The notes under the pieces were generated by a model. That model did no database searches and was not told the DNA's origin. It saw only the letters and a list, made by a program, of their open reading frames with translations. Shown piece after piece: positions 1-5,869 of a stretch of 5,869 nt of DNA. This DNA is from a bacterium. GTDB taxonomy: Bacteria > Armatimonadota > Zipacnadia > Zipacnadales > Zipacnadaceae. The stretch spans positions 1 through 5,869 of the forward strand of contig JAUWJN010000183.1 in NCBI GenBank assembly GCA_030607655.1, given 5' to 3'. Both the position numbers and the translations under genes were made by a program. How positions within the stretch are numbered: the first letter of the stretch is position 1; every line of letters starts with the position of its first letter.

Positions 1-1122
1 GGCGCCTCTGTACCAGGCGTCGGTGTCATCATGGCGCTGGTGGTGGCGGGTTGCCTGTCATCGCGGCCTGCCGAAATAACAACTGGTTCCCCGGCTCCGC
101 CCCCCCCCCCACGCCCACTCACTGTGATTGCCGTCGGCGACATTATGCTGGATCGGTCCGTCGGCAAAAAGATAGATGGCAAGGGCTGTGCATATATTAT
201 CGAAGAGGTAGCCTCCAAGTTGCAAGAGGCAGATATTGCTTTTGGCAATCTGGAGTGTCCGCTGTCCACCGTGGGCCCGCACTCCCCACGGGAGGACCTG
301 GTCTTTCGCGCCCATCCCAAGACGGTGAATGTCCTGACGCTCGGCGGGTTTGATATTGTCTCGTTAGCGAATAATCATACTCTGAATGCCGGCCGGGCCG
401 GGCTGCTGCAAACTCTCCAGCATCTGGAAGAGGCCGGCATTGCCTATGTGGGGGCCGCCGCGGATAAGTCGGAGGGCTCCCGGCCCACGTTTCTCAGTGT
501 GGAGGGATTGAAGGTAGGTTTCCTGGCGTATACTGACCTAAACTTTGCCCACGGTTCTTACTCAAAGCTAGACAACGAGCTTTCCAATCTGGAGTCGCAG
601 ATTGCGGCCGCGAAGAACAAATGTGACTTATTAGCAGTCTCATATCATTGGGGAACGGAGTATCATCGTCATCCTAGCGCGCGGCAGATCCAAGTAGCGC
701 ATACCAGTATTGATGCGGGGGCCGATGTGGTTCTCGGTCACCATCCGCATGTTTTGGCCGGTGTGGAGATATACAAACAGCGTCCTATCCTGTATAGTAT
801 GGGCAACTTCATCTTTGATCAGCGGTCCGGGGAACGGATGGAAAGCGGCCTGTTCACCTTGTACTATACTGAGGGTGGCGGCTGGCGGCTGGCGATGAGG
901 CCGAGCTGGATACCGTGGTCACGGTTGGGGCCTGAGTATGCTACGGGAGAACGCCGAGACCGCATTCTGGAGCGATTCAAGGAGTTATCCGCGGAGTTGG
1001 GGACAAAGGTGATAATAGAGGCGGGACAGGCCCTAATTCCGGCTCCAGTATCCGCCGACCAGGCACAGCCGTCATTGGTCGGTAACACCGCAAACAACAT
1101 TATCCTTAAGCAAGGAGCATAG
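1..1122 (+). CDS. CapA-family (poly-gamma-glutamate synthesis type) lipoprotein, 5' partial
   Basis: The protein belongs to the CapA/PgsA family of metallophosphatase-like proteins, linked in some bacteria to poly-gamma-glutamate capsule synthesis. Counting from the ATG at 31, family motifs appear in order: AVGDIMLD (34-41), GNLEC (72-76), ANNHT (113-117), YHWGTEY (205-211), LGHHPH (235-240) and YSMGNFIFD (255-263). These Asp, Asn, Glu and His residues are the expected metal and active-site set. A lipobox VAGC ends at Cys8 (nt 52-54), so the mature protein should be a membrane-anchored lipoprotein outside the cell, followed by a Pro-rich linker (21-29). With the ATG at 31 the signal peptide would be only seven residues, too short. 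The frame is open to base 1 with no in-frame ATG, GTG or TTG between, so the true start almost certainly lies upstream of the window. The visible domain looks complete. No capB/capC partners are visible, so a capsule role is only an inference from the family. Confidence 0.9.
   Translation, partial: GASVPGVGVIMALVVAGCLSSRPAEITTGSPAPPPPPRPLTVIAVGDIMLDRSVGKKIDGKGCAYIIEEVASKLQEADIAFGNLECPLSTVGPHSPREDLVFRAHPKTVNVLTLGGFDIVSLANNHTLNAGRAGLLQTLQHLEEAGIAYVGAAADKSEGSRPTFLSVEGLKVGFLAYTDLNFAHGSYSKLDNELSNLESQIAAAKNKCDLLAVSYHWGTEYHRHPSARQIQVAHTSIDAGADVVLGHHPHVLAGVEIYKQRPILYSMGNFIFDQRSGERMESGLFTLYYTEGGGWRLAMRPSWIPWSRLGPEYATGERRDRILERFKELSAELGTKVIIEAGQALIPAPVSADQAQPSLVGNTANNIILKQGA
100..110 (+). repeat. Homopolymeric tract of 11 C inside the CapA-like gene
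   Basis: Eleven consecutive C residues encode part of the Pro-rich linker just after the lipidated Cys. Gaining one C would shift reading into a frame that stops at 353; losing one C would give a TGA at 125-127. Either change would remove the whole catalytic domain. Tracts of this length are known to be slippage-prone in contingency genes, and are also a common place for sequencing errors. Confidence 0.85.
1112..1117 (+). promoter_or_regulatory. Shine-Dalgarno site of the PPIase gene
   Basis: AAGGAG lies 7 nt upstream of the ATG at 1125 and inside the last codons of the CapA-like gene (stop TAG 1120-1122). It is a strong site with good spacing, which supports this start and continuous translation along one message. 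Confidence 0.8.
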
Positions 1123-1124
1123 CT

Positions 1125-2054
1125 ATGTTTCTAACTACCAGTCATATCAGGGCTTGGGCAGTCATCCTGGGCGCCGCAATGCTGTTTTGGGCATGGCCGG
1201 CCCTAGCTGATGAAGCCGTGGCCAAAGTCAATGGCGAGGAAATCTCCGCGAGTGCATTTATTGAGACTCTAGAGAGCCGCCACGGCTCCGCGGTGCTCCA
1301 GACGATGATTGAGGCGTTGGCGATCCGCCAGGAGGCCGCGAAGAATAACATTACTGTCTCGCCGGAGGAGATTGACGCTCGTTATCAAGAGGCCAAGCAG
1401 CAGATCATTAGCCGGGTTCGCACCGATCGTCCTGCTGAAGAGGTATTCGCCGCCTGGCTGGTCGGGCGTCATATTAATGCGGAGACCTTCCGCGAGCGGA
1501 TATGCTTGCAAATGATGCTAGAACGGATGGTAGCTGAGAAAGTTAAAGTAACGGACGATGAGGTACGTCAGTACTACGAAACTCACCCCGGAGAAATGGA
1601 ACGGCCCGAGGCGATGAAGATTAGCCACGTCTGTGTAACTACTGAGGAACAGGCCCAAGAAATCAGAACAGATGTCCTGGGAGGCAGGATCAGCTTTGAA
1701 GAGGCCGCCAATAGATACTCCATAGACCCCTACGGACGCGATAATGGGGGCCTGCTTGGCTTTGTTGTCCGGGGCGAAGATCCCTTACAGCAGGCTGCCT
1801 TCCAACTACACCAGGACGGAGATATTAGCCCTGTGGTGCAGAGTAAAATGGGCTACCACATAGTACGGCGGGAGGCATATCAGGAGCTCGGAACTCCTCC
1901 TTTCGAAGAAATTAGCGCGGAGCTTAAAGATCGTATTCACACGGCCAAGTTATTACAAGCAGCCGACGAGATGCGCCGCGCCATTATGCAGACGGCCAGA
2001 ATAGAGCAGTTTATTCAGTTCCCCCAACCTGGCGAATCTTCTAGTAGCGAATGA
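1125..2054 (+). CDS. Secreted parvulin-type peptidyl-prolyl cis-trans isomerase (PrsA/SurA-like foldase)
   Basis: This 309-residue protein should catalyse prolyl cis-trans isomerisation and help exported proteins fold. It opens with a Sec signal peptide (1-28): Arg9, a hydrophobic stretch from about 10 to 24, and a likely cut after ALA28 before Asp29. There is no lipobox Cys, so unlike typical Firmicutes PrsA it is not predicted to be a lipoprotein. Residues 31-160 form the helical SurA_N/PrsA-type chaperone part, beginning with AVAKVNGEEIS and ending near TDDEVRQYYETHP. The parvulin domain spans about 163-250, with the N-terminal active-site strand KISHV (His168), the central SFEEAANRYS and NGGLLGF stretches, and the closing GYHIV (His245). 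A short charged tail ends in a Ser-rich stretch and shows no membrane segment. It starts 2 nt after the CapA-like stop and overlaps glcDE by 4 nt. Its client is unknown; the adjacent exported lipoprotein is one possibility. Confidence 0.88.
   Translation: MFLTTSHIRAWAVILGAAMLFWAWPALADEAVAKVNGEEISASAFIETLESRHGSAVLQTMIEALAIRQEAAKNNITVSPEEIDARYQEAKQQIISRVRTDRPAEEVFAAWLVGRHINAETFRERICLQMMLERMVAEKVKVTDDEVRQYYETHPGEMERPEAMKISHVCVTTEEQAQEIRTDVLGGRISFEEAANRYSIDPYGRDNGGLLGFVVRGEDPLQQAAFQLHQDGDISPVVQSKMGYHIVRREAYQELGTPPFEEISAELKDRIHTAKLLQAADEMRRAIMQTARIEQFIQFPQPGESSSSE
2051..2054 (+). other. ATGA stop/start overlap linking the PPIase and glcDE genes
   Basis: The glcDE ATG (2051-2053) overlaps the PPIase stop TGA (2052-2054). 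The 20 nt upstream contain no purine-rich Shine-Dalgarno match, so translation of glcDE is likely to depend on ribosomes ending the upstream gene (translational coupling). The protein N-terminus from this ATG matches where GlcD proteins normally begin, which supports the start. Confidence 0.75.
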
Positions 2055-4702
2055 ACAAAGTTACTGACGACCTGGTAACGAGGTTAGGACAGATCCTGTC
2101 ACCTGACCGGGTCCTGGCGGATCCGGTCTCGCGGCATCTGTATAAGTATGACGCGGCACTTGATGAGGCACTGCCTGAGGCGGTGGTTCTGCCGGAGACC
2201 ACTGAAGAGGTGGTTGCCGTAGTCAAGGCGTGCGCTGTCCGGGGTGTGCCCTTTGTTCCGCGGGGGGCCGGCACTAGCCTGTCGGGCGGGCCAGTGCCGG
2301 TGGCTGGTGGGGTGGTCATCAGTCTGACCCGAATGAATCACATCATCCAGATTGACTATGGCAATCTGTGTGCAGTGGTCCAGCCCGGGGTGGTAAACAT
2401 TGATTTGCAAGACGAGCTGGCCGCCGGGGGCTACTTCTACGCTCCTGATCCCGCCAGTCAAGGCGTCTGTACTCTGGGGGGCAATGTCGCCGAGAACGCC
2501 GGGGGGCCACATTGCCTAAAGTACGGCGTGACGACTAATCATATCCTGGGGCTGGAAGTGGTTCTTCCCGATGCCCAGATATTGCGTACCGGCAGCCTCC
2601 CCCACGATCAACTAGGGTACGACCTGACGGGGCTGCTGGTGGGCAGCGAGGGCACTTTCGGGGTGGTTACCGAGATAACCTGCCGGATAATGCCCCTGCC
2701 TGAGGCAATAACGACTATGCTGGCTGTCTTTAACGAGCTGGACGACGCCAGTCAGGCAGTTTCCGACATTATCGCTGACGGGTTGATTCCCGCCACCCTG
2801 GAGATGATGGACAACCTGCTCATCCAGGCCGTAGAACAATCCATGCAGGCAGGCTATCCTCTGGATGCCGAGGCCGTGCTCATCATAGAGGTGGAGGGCC
2901 TGCAGGCGAGCATGAGCGAGCAAATACAACGCATCAAGGCCGTCTGTGAGCGTAACCGGGTACGCAGCTTTCAAACGGCTCAGGACGAACAGGAGCGTAG
3001 TCTTCTGTGGCGGGGCCGCAAAGGCGGCGCCGCTGCCCTCGCCAATCTGGCGCCTAGTAGGCTTACGGCTGATATTGTTGTGCCCCGAACGGCCCTGCCC
3101 CAGGTATTGCGTCAGGTTGTCGAACTGGGTGAGAAGTATAACATAAAGATTGGGAATATACTTCACGCCGGTGATGGCAACCTTCATCCGGAGGTGCTCT
3201 TTGATCCCCGTGATCCCGACCAAGTGCAACGGGTCAAGCAGGTAGATGATGAAATCACACGCCTGGCCATCGAATACGGGGGCGTGCTAACCGGAGAACA
3301 CGGTATCGGCTCGCAGAAGCGCAAGTGGATGTCCCGGATGTTTGGTAATGCCGAGTTGAGCGCAATGCAGCGAGTCAAGGACCTCTTTGACCCTCACTAT
3401 TTGTGCAACCCGGGTAAAGTATTGCCCGACCCGGATGACTTTCCTGCAGCCCAACCGCTGTCTTTGCCTGAGGGCTCTTTTGAGCAGGCTGCCGCAGCGG
3501 TGTGTGTGCGAGATGGCAACCGTGCCTGGCAGCCTTATGATTACGAGGCGATAGCCAAGCTGCTCGCCCTCGCCTGCCGCAGTGACCAGCCGTTAGCCAT
3601 CTGCGGCGCAAGTACTAAGTCGGGGCCTCTCCCAGACCATATCCAGGTGGTCTCAACACTTGGCCTGAACAAGATTCATCAGTTAGACACTGACAATCTG
3701 ACGGCCACCGTACAGGCAGGGGTGCGCCTGGCCGAGCTTAACCAGGCACTGGCAGCAGAGGGTCAAAGGGTGCCCCTGCGTCCACCCCACTATGACCAGG
3801 CTACCGTCGGAGGAGTAATCGCTACCGCCGATAGTGGCCCCCATCGGCTGTTGTACGGCACGGCGCGGGATTTAGTGACCGGACTACAAGCAGCACTGCC
3901 CGACGGTAGCCTAGTTAAGTTTGGATCTACCTGTGTTAAGAATGTTTCAGGATATAGCTTAGAGAAGCTATTTATCGGGTCTTATGGCACCCTAGGAGTA
4001 GTAACCGAAATCACGCTGCGCACCCTTCCGCTGCCTGAACGCCGAGAGACGCTCACCTTGGCGACCGCTTTCCCGGGCAACCTGGCACCGATGCTGCAAG
4101 AACTGCGTGGCTCAATTCTGCGCCCCACCGCCGCGGAACTGCTCAACTCGCTAGCCGCCTCATACCTTGATATGGAGCGGGACGAAGACGGTTGGGTCTT
4201 ACTGATAGCGCTGGAGGGCTTAGCCGTGGAGGTGACCGAGCAACTGGACCTGTTTTCTGCCCTCTGCGAGCATCATAATATCGCCAGCCAGCAACTGGAG
4301 GGGCAGGAATATGACCAACTATGGCAGCAGGTGGCGAATCTGGGCAGCCGAGGTGCTGACCAACACTGCGCCCATCTGACCTGTTACCCCTCGGAAGTCT
4401 GTCGGATAGTTGCGGAGATTGATCTCATAATGAAGGAAGTTGATTGCGAGGCCCCTATCACCGTAGCGGCTAATCTGGGCATTATTCGTGTTCCCACCCC
4501 GACAGATAGCGATGTGCTCAAGGTTATAGCGAGGGAATTACTCGAGACAGCCGACCGATATAGCGCCAGCTTTTCCTGGGTGCCGCCAGGGTTTGCCGAA
4601 GCGAGCGGAGTCCAGTTAGACGGATTGACCGGCCACTTGTCACGGCAACTTAAGGCCAGCTTTGATCCGGGCGGAATTTTGCCCCGGCTGCCGTGGGCCT
4701 GA
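2051..4702 (+). CDS. GlcD-GlcE fusion: FAD-linked 2-hydroxyacid (glycolate/D-lactate type) oxidase
   Basis: The 883-residue protein joins two PCMH/VAO-type flavoprotein units that are usually separate genes. The first (1 to about 465) is GlcD-like: FAD-binding PRGAGTSLSGG (70-80), YAPDPASQGVCTLGGN (130-145), GSEGTFGVVTEIT (198-210), the metal-binding HAGDGNLHP (372-380), the active-site GEHGIG (415-420) and the domain end NPGKVLP (453-459). The second (about 480-883) is GlcE-like: GASTKSG (519-525), PPHYDQATVGG (578-588), YGTARD (602-607), KNVSGYSLEKL (630-640), GSYGTLGVVTEIT (643-655) and an end near FDPGGILP. It lacks the HxxxxxxH and EHG motifs, as expected for GlcE. The reaction should be FAD-dependent oxidation of a 2-hydroxyacid to the 2-oxoacid, with electrons leaving through the GlcF encoded just downstream. 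E. coli GlcD and GlcE are roughly 500 and 350 residues, so both halves look full length. Glycolate, D-lactate or another 2-hydroxyacid cannot be separated from sequence. No frameshift or stop marks the junction. Confidence 0.92.
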   Translation: MNKVTDDLVTRLGQILSPDRVLADPVSRHLYKYDAALDEALPEAVVLPETTEEVVAVVKACAVRGVPFVPRGAGTSLSGGPVPVAGGVVISLTRMNHIIQIDYGNLCAVVQPGVVNIDLQDELAAGGYFYAPDPASQGVCTLGGNVAENAGGPHCLKYGVTTNHILGLEVVLPDAQILRTGSLPHDQLGYDLTGLLVGSEGTFGVVTEITCRIMPLPEAITTMLAVFNELDDASQAVSDIIADGLIPATLEMMDNLLIQAVEQSMQAGYPLDAEAVLIIEVEGLQASMSEQIQRIKAVCERNRVRSFQTAQDEQERSLLWRGRKGGAAALANLAPSRLTADIVVPRTALPQVLRQVVELGEKYNIKIGNILHAGDGNLHPEVLFDPRDPDQVQRVKQVDDEITRLAIEYGGVLTGEHGIGSQKRKWMSRMFGNAELSAMQRVKDLFDPHYLCNPGKVLPDPDDFPAAQPLSLPEGSFEQAAAAVCVRDGNRAWQPYDYEAIAKLLALACRSDQPLAICGASTKSGPLPDHIQVVSTLGLNKIHQLDTDNLTATVQAGVRLAELNQALAAEGQRVPLRPPHYDQATVGGVIATADSGPHRLLYGTARDLVTGLQAALPDGSLVKFGSTCVKNVSGYSLEKLFIGSYGTLGVVTEITLRTLPLPERRETLTLATAFPGNLAPMLQELRGSILRPTAAELLNSLAASYLDMERDEDGWVLLIALEGLAVEVTEQLDLFSALCEHHNIASQQLEGQEYDQLWQQVANLGSRGADQHCAHLTCYPSEVCRIVAEIDLIMKEVDCEAPITVAANLGIIRVPTPTDSDVLKVIARELLETADRYSASFSWVPPGFAEASGVQLDGLTGHLSRQLKASFDPGGILPRLPWA

Positions 4703-4759
4703 AGAATACCTCACCCCTGGCCCCGCGCCGTCGCCATAGCGGCTTTGGCGCGTCGGCGA

Positions 4760-4776
4760 CTCTCCGTTTCGGAGAG
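4760..4776 (+). promoter_or_regulatory. Perfect 7-bp hairpin overlapping the glcF ribosome-binding site
   Basis: CTCTCCG (4760-4766), loop TTT (4767-4769), CGGAGAG (4770-4776). The 3' arm contains part of the purine-rich sequence in front of glcF, so in RNA it could hide the ribosome-binding site and lower or tune GlcF translation. The pairing is visible in the sequence; the regulatory effect is inferred. No trigger or ligand is evident. Confidence 0.5.
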
Positions 4777-4779
4777 GGG
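4774..4779 (+). promoter_or_regulatory. Shine-Dalgarno site of glcF
   Basis: GAGGGG lies 6 nt before the ATG at 4786, within the longer purine run 4771-4781. The in-frame ATG at 4804 has only a weak match (GGATAGG) 3 nt away, too close, so 4786 is the better start. Confidence 0.65.
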
Positions 4780-4785
4780 AACAGA

Positions 4786-5869
4786 ATGAGATTGGATAGG
4801 GCTATGGACACTGAATTCATCAGTGCCGAACTAATAAGGTGTAATCAGTGTGGATACTGTCTGCGGGTATGTCCCACGTATCAGGTATCCCTGGCGGAGG
4901 GCGCCACCGCCCGCGGACGCAATACCCTGCTGCGCGACCTGATTAGCGAAGAGGTGCCTGATGATGAGGGCCTGCGCAATCCATTTTTTGAGTGCCTGCT
5001 GTGTGGGGCCTGCACTGTGGAGTGCCTTAGCAGTGTCAAGACTGATGAATTGATGGTCCAGGCCCGGCAGCAATTCTACGAAACCCACGGCGAGCCGCCC
5101 GTATTGCATTATATCCTTCACCAGCTCCTCCCCGCGCCCCAGCGATTGAGATACTTAATGCGCTTGTTGTCATTAGGGAAGCGTAGTGGGCTGTCCAGTC
5201 TGGCTCGTCAGTTAGGGATATTAAGATGGATAGACGCGACGCTGGAAGGAGCTGAGGGCTTGATGGCCAGGATGCCGCGGCGTTTTCTGCGCGACCGCTT
5301 GGCCAGTATGGGCTTTACGCGCGGAACAGAGGGCGACCGGCCCGGTTGGCTTCTGAAGCCCCCTAAAGAAGTGGCTGGCCACGGCCCTCGCATACTCTAT
5401 TTTATTGGCTGCGGTACTGCTTTCTTACTGCCGCACACCGGTGAGGCGGCCATTAAGCTGTTGAGTTTGGGGGGCTGTGAGATACTGGTAGTTGAACATA
5501 ACTGCTGTGGGCTGCCGGCATATTCGTATGGCGACCTGGCAGCAACCAAGCAACTGGCGCGTCAGAATGTAGAAATTCTCCGGGACCTGCAGGCCGATTT
5601 TATTGTAACCGAGTGTGGCAGTTGCAGCAGCTTTCTGAAAAAGTATGATCAATTACTTGAGGATACCCCGGAGTTGGCTGAGGCGGCGAAAAAGATTGCC
5701 GAGTCGGTGCGTGATTTCACAGAGATACTGTCGGAGTTGTCCCTGCCTGAACCCCGCCAACGCGACCGACTCACCGTCACCTACCATGCCCCTTGCCACC
5801 TGGTCCGCGGCCAGCAGATTAGTGAGCAACCCCGGCGGCTACTAGTGGATGTGGGAGGTGTGCAGTTGA
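4786..5869 (+). CDS. glcF: GlcF-like iron-sulfur subunit of the 2-hydroxyacid oxidase, 3' partial
   Basis: The visible 361 codons encode the electron-transfer subunit expected to partner the GlcDE flavoprotein. Two [4Fe-4S] motifs lie near the N-terminus: C19xxC22xxC25xxxC29-Pro, then C70xxC73xxC76xxxC80. The second lacks the usual Pro after its last Cys (reads CLSSV). A linker without obvious membrane segments (about 90-200) leads to the first CCG domain: IGC209, NCCG (Cys240-Cys241) and CGSC (Cys277, Cys280). Its spacing of 30 and 35 residues is close to the CCG pattern of GlcF, LldE and HdrB proteins. A second CCG domain begins at HAPCH (Cys337) and is cut by the window edge; E. coli GlcF is about 407 residues, so roughly 50-90 residues should be missing. 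The protein is probably cytoplasmic and peripheral to the membrane, passing electrons from FAD to a quinone or another carrier. An HdrD- or LldE-like role is possible from the domains alone, but the adjacent GlcDE favours GlcF. Confidence 0.9.
   Translation, partial: MRLDRAMDTEFISAELIRCNQCGYCLRVCPTYQVSLAEGATARGRNTLLRDLISEEVPDDEGLRNPFFECLLCGACTVECLSSVKTDELMVQARQQFYETHGEPPVLHYILHQLLPAPQRLRYLMRLLSLGKRSGLSSLARQLGILRWIDATLEGAEGLMARMPRRFLRDRLASMGFTRGTEGDRPGWLLKPPKEVAGHGPRILYFIGCGTAFLLPHTGEAAIKLLSLGGCEILVVEHNCCGLPAYSYGDLAATKQLARQNVEILRDLQADFIVTECGSCSSFLKKYDQLLEDTPELAEAAKKIAESVRDFTEILSELSLPEPRQRDRLTVTYHAPCHLVRGQQISEQPRRLLVDVGGVQL

Larger units (their letters stand above)
4703..4785 (+). repeat. GC-rich, self-complementary glcDE-glcF spacer, repeat-like
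   Basis: This 83-nt spacer is the only sizeable gap in the window. It carries several inverted matches: CGCGCC 4724-4729 with GGCGCG 4747-4752, GTCGCC 4730-4735 with GGCGAC 4755-4760, CCCCT 4714-4718 with AGGGG 4775-4779, and a perfect 7-bp hairpin at 4760-4776. The first two pairings cross each other, so they must be alternatives or a pseudoknot. The ends, CCTCACCCCTGGCCCC and CTCTCCG-TTT-CGGAGAGGGGA, resemble dispersed intergenic repeats of many bacterial genomes; this resemblance is from memory. No T-run follows any stem, so it is not a standard intrinsic terminator. Confidence 0.55.

Noticed and set aside
31..33. ATG at 31 as the true start of the CapA-like protein
   Set aside because: It would leave only seven residues before the lipobox Cys with no charged n-region, and the frame is open upstream to the window edge.
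51..353. Plus-strand 100-codon frame overlapping the CapA-like gene
   Set aside because: It shows no family motif and covers the region where the CapA frame has GD, GNLE and other conserved motifs. It matters only as the frame reached if the poly-C tract gains one base.
2612..3229. Long minus-strand open frame of 205 codons inside glcDE
   Set aside because: It lies wholly antisense to strongly conserved GlcD motifs, has no recognisable domain, and is a by-product of GC-rich codon use.
4760..4779. Hairpin before glcF as a rho-independent terminator
   Set aside because: The stem is followed by GGGGAACAG, not a T-run, and it lies directly against a start codon, so translational control or a repeat fits better.
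4804..4806. Alternative glcF start at the second ATG
   Set aside because: Its upstream purines are weak and only 3 nt away, whereas the ATG at 4786 has GAGGGG at 6 nt.
4831..5121. Minus-strand open frame of 96 codons inside glcF
   Set aside because: It is antisense to both [4Fe-4S] cysteine motifs of GlcF and shows no motif of its own.

Overview
The window holds part of a compact bacterial gene cluster, all on the + strand, with four protein genes almost back to back: the 3' part of a CapA-family lipoprotein gene, a secreted parvulin-type peptidyl-prolyl isomerase, a fused GlcD-GlcE flavoprotein of the glycolate/D-lactate oxidase type, and the first 361 codons of the matching GlcF iron-sulfur subunit. 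No rRNA, tRNA, CRISPR array, transposase or phage gene was seen. The first gene begins before the window and the last one runs off its end.

The organism is a bacterium, shown by the lipobox, the Sec signal peptide and the Shine-Dalgarno sites. The DNA looks moderately GC-rich by eye. The gene content does not fix the lineage. A free-living anaerobe or facultative organism of the Firmicutes (Clostridia) or Chloroflexi type would be my guess from the protein style and the intergenic repeat-like sequence, held with low confidence.

Layout: capA-like 1-1122 (5' partial, with an 11-C tract at 100-110); a 2-nt gap holding no signal other than the preceding ribosome-binding site; PPIase 1125-2054; ATGA overlap; glcDE fusion 2051-4702; an 83-nt GC-rich, strongly self-complementary spacer 4703-4785 that contains the glcF ribosome-binding site; glcF 4786 to the window end (3' partial). 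The tight spacing suggests a single transcript. No internal promoter or intrinsic terminator was recognised.

Functionally the cluster splits in two. The first two genes act outside the membrane: a surface lipoprotein of the poly-gamma-glutamate/capsule family and a protein-folding factor. The last two should form a cytoplasmic or membrane-peripheral 2-hydroxyacid dehydrogenase. The GlcD half oxidises a 2-hydroxyacid such as glycolate or D-lactate on FAD, the GlcE half is a second flavin-binding subunit, and GlcF passes electrons through [4Fe-4S] clusters and CCG domains to a carrier. The exact substrate cannot be read from sequence. I found no evidence of a wholly new system. The points most worth checking are the GlcD-GlcE fusion, the structured spacer that appears to bury the glcF ribosome-binding site, and the poly-C tract in the lipoprotein gene.
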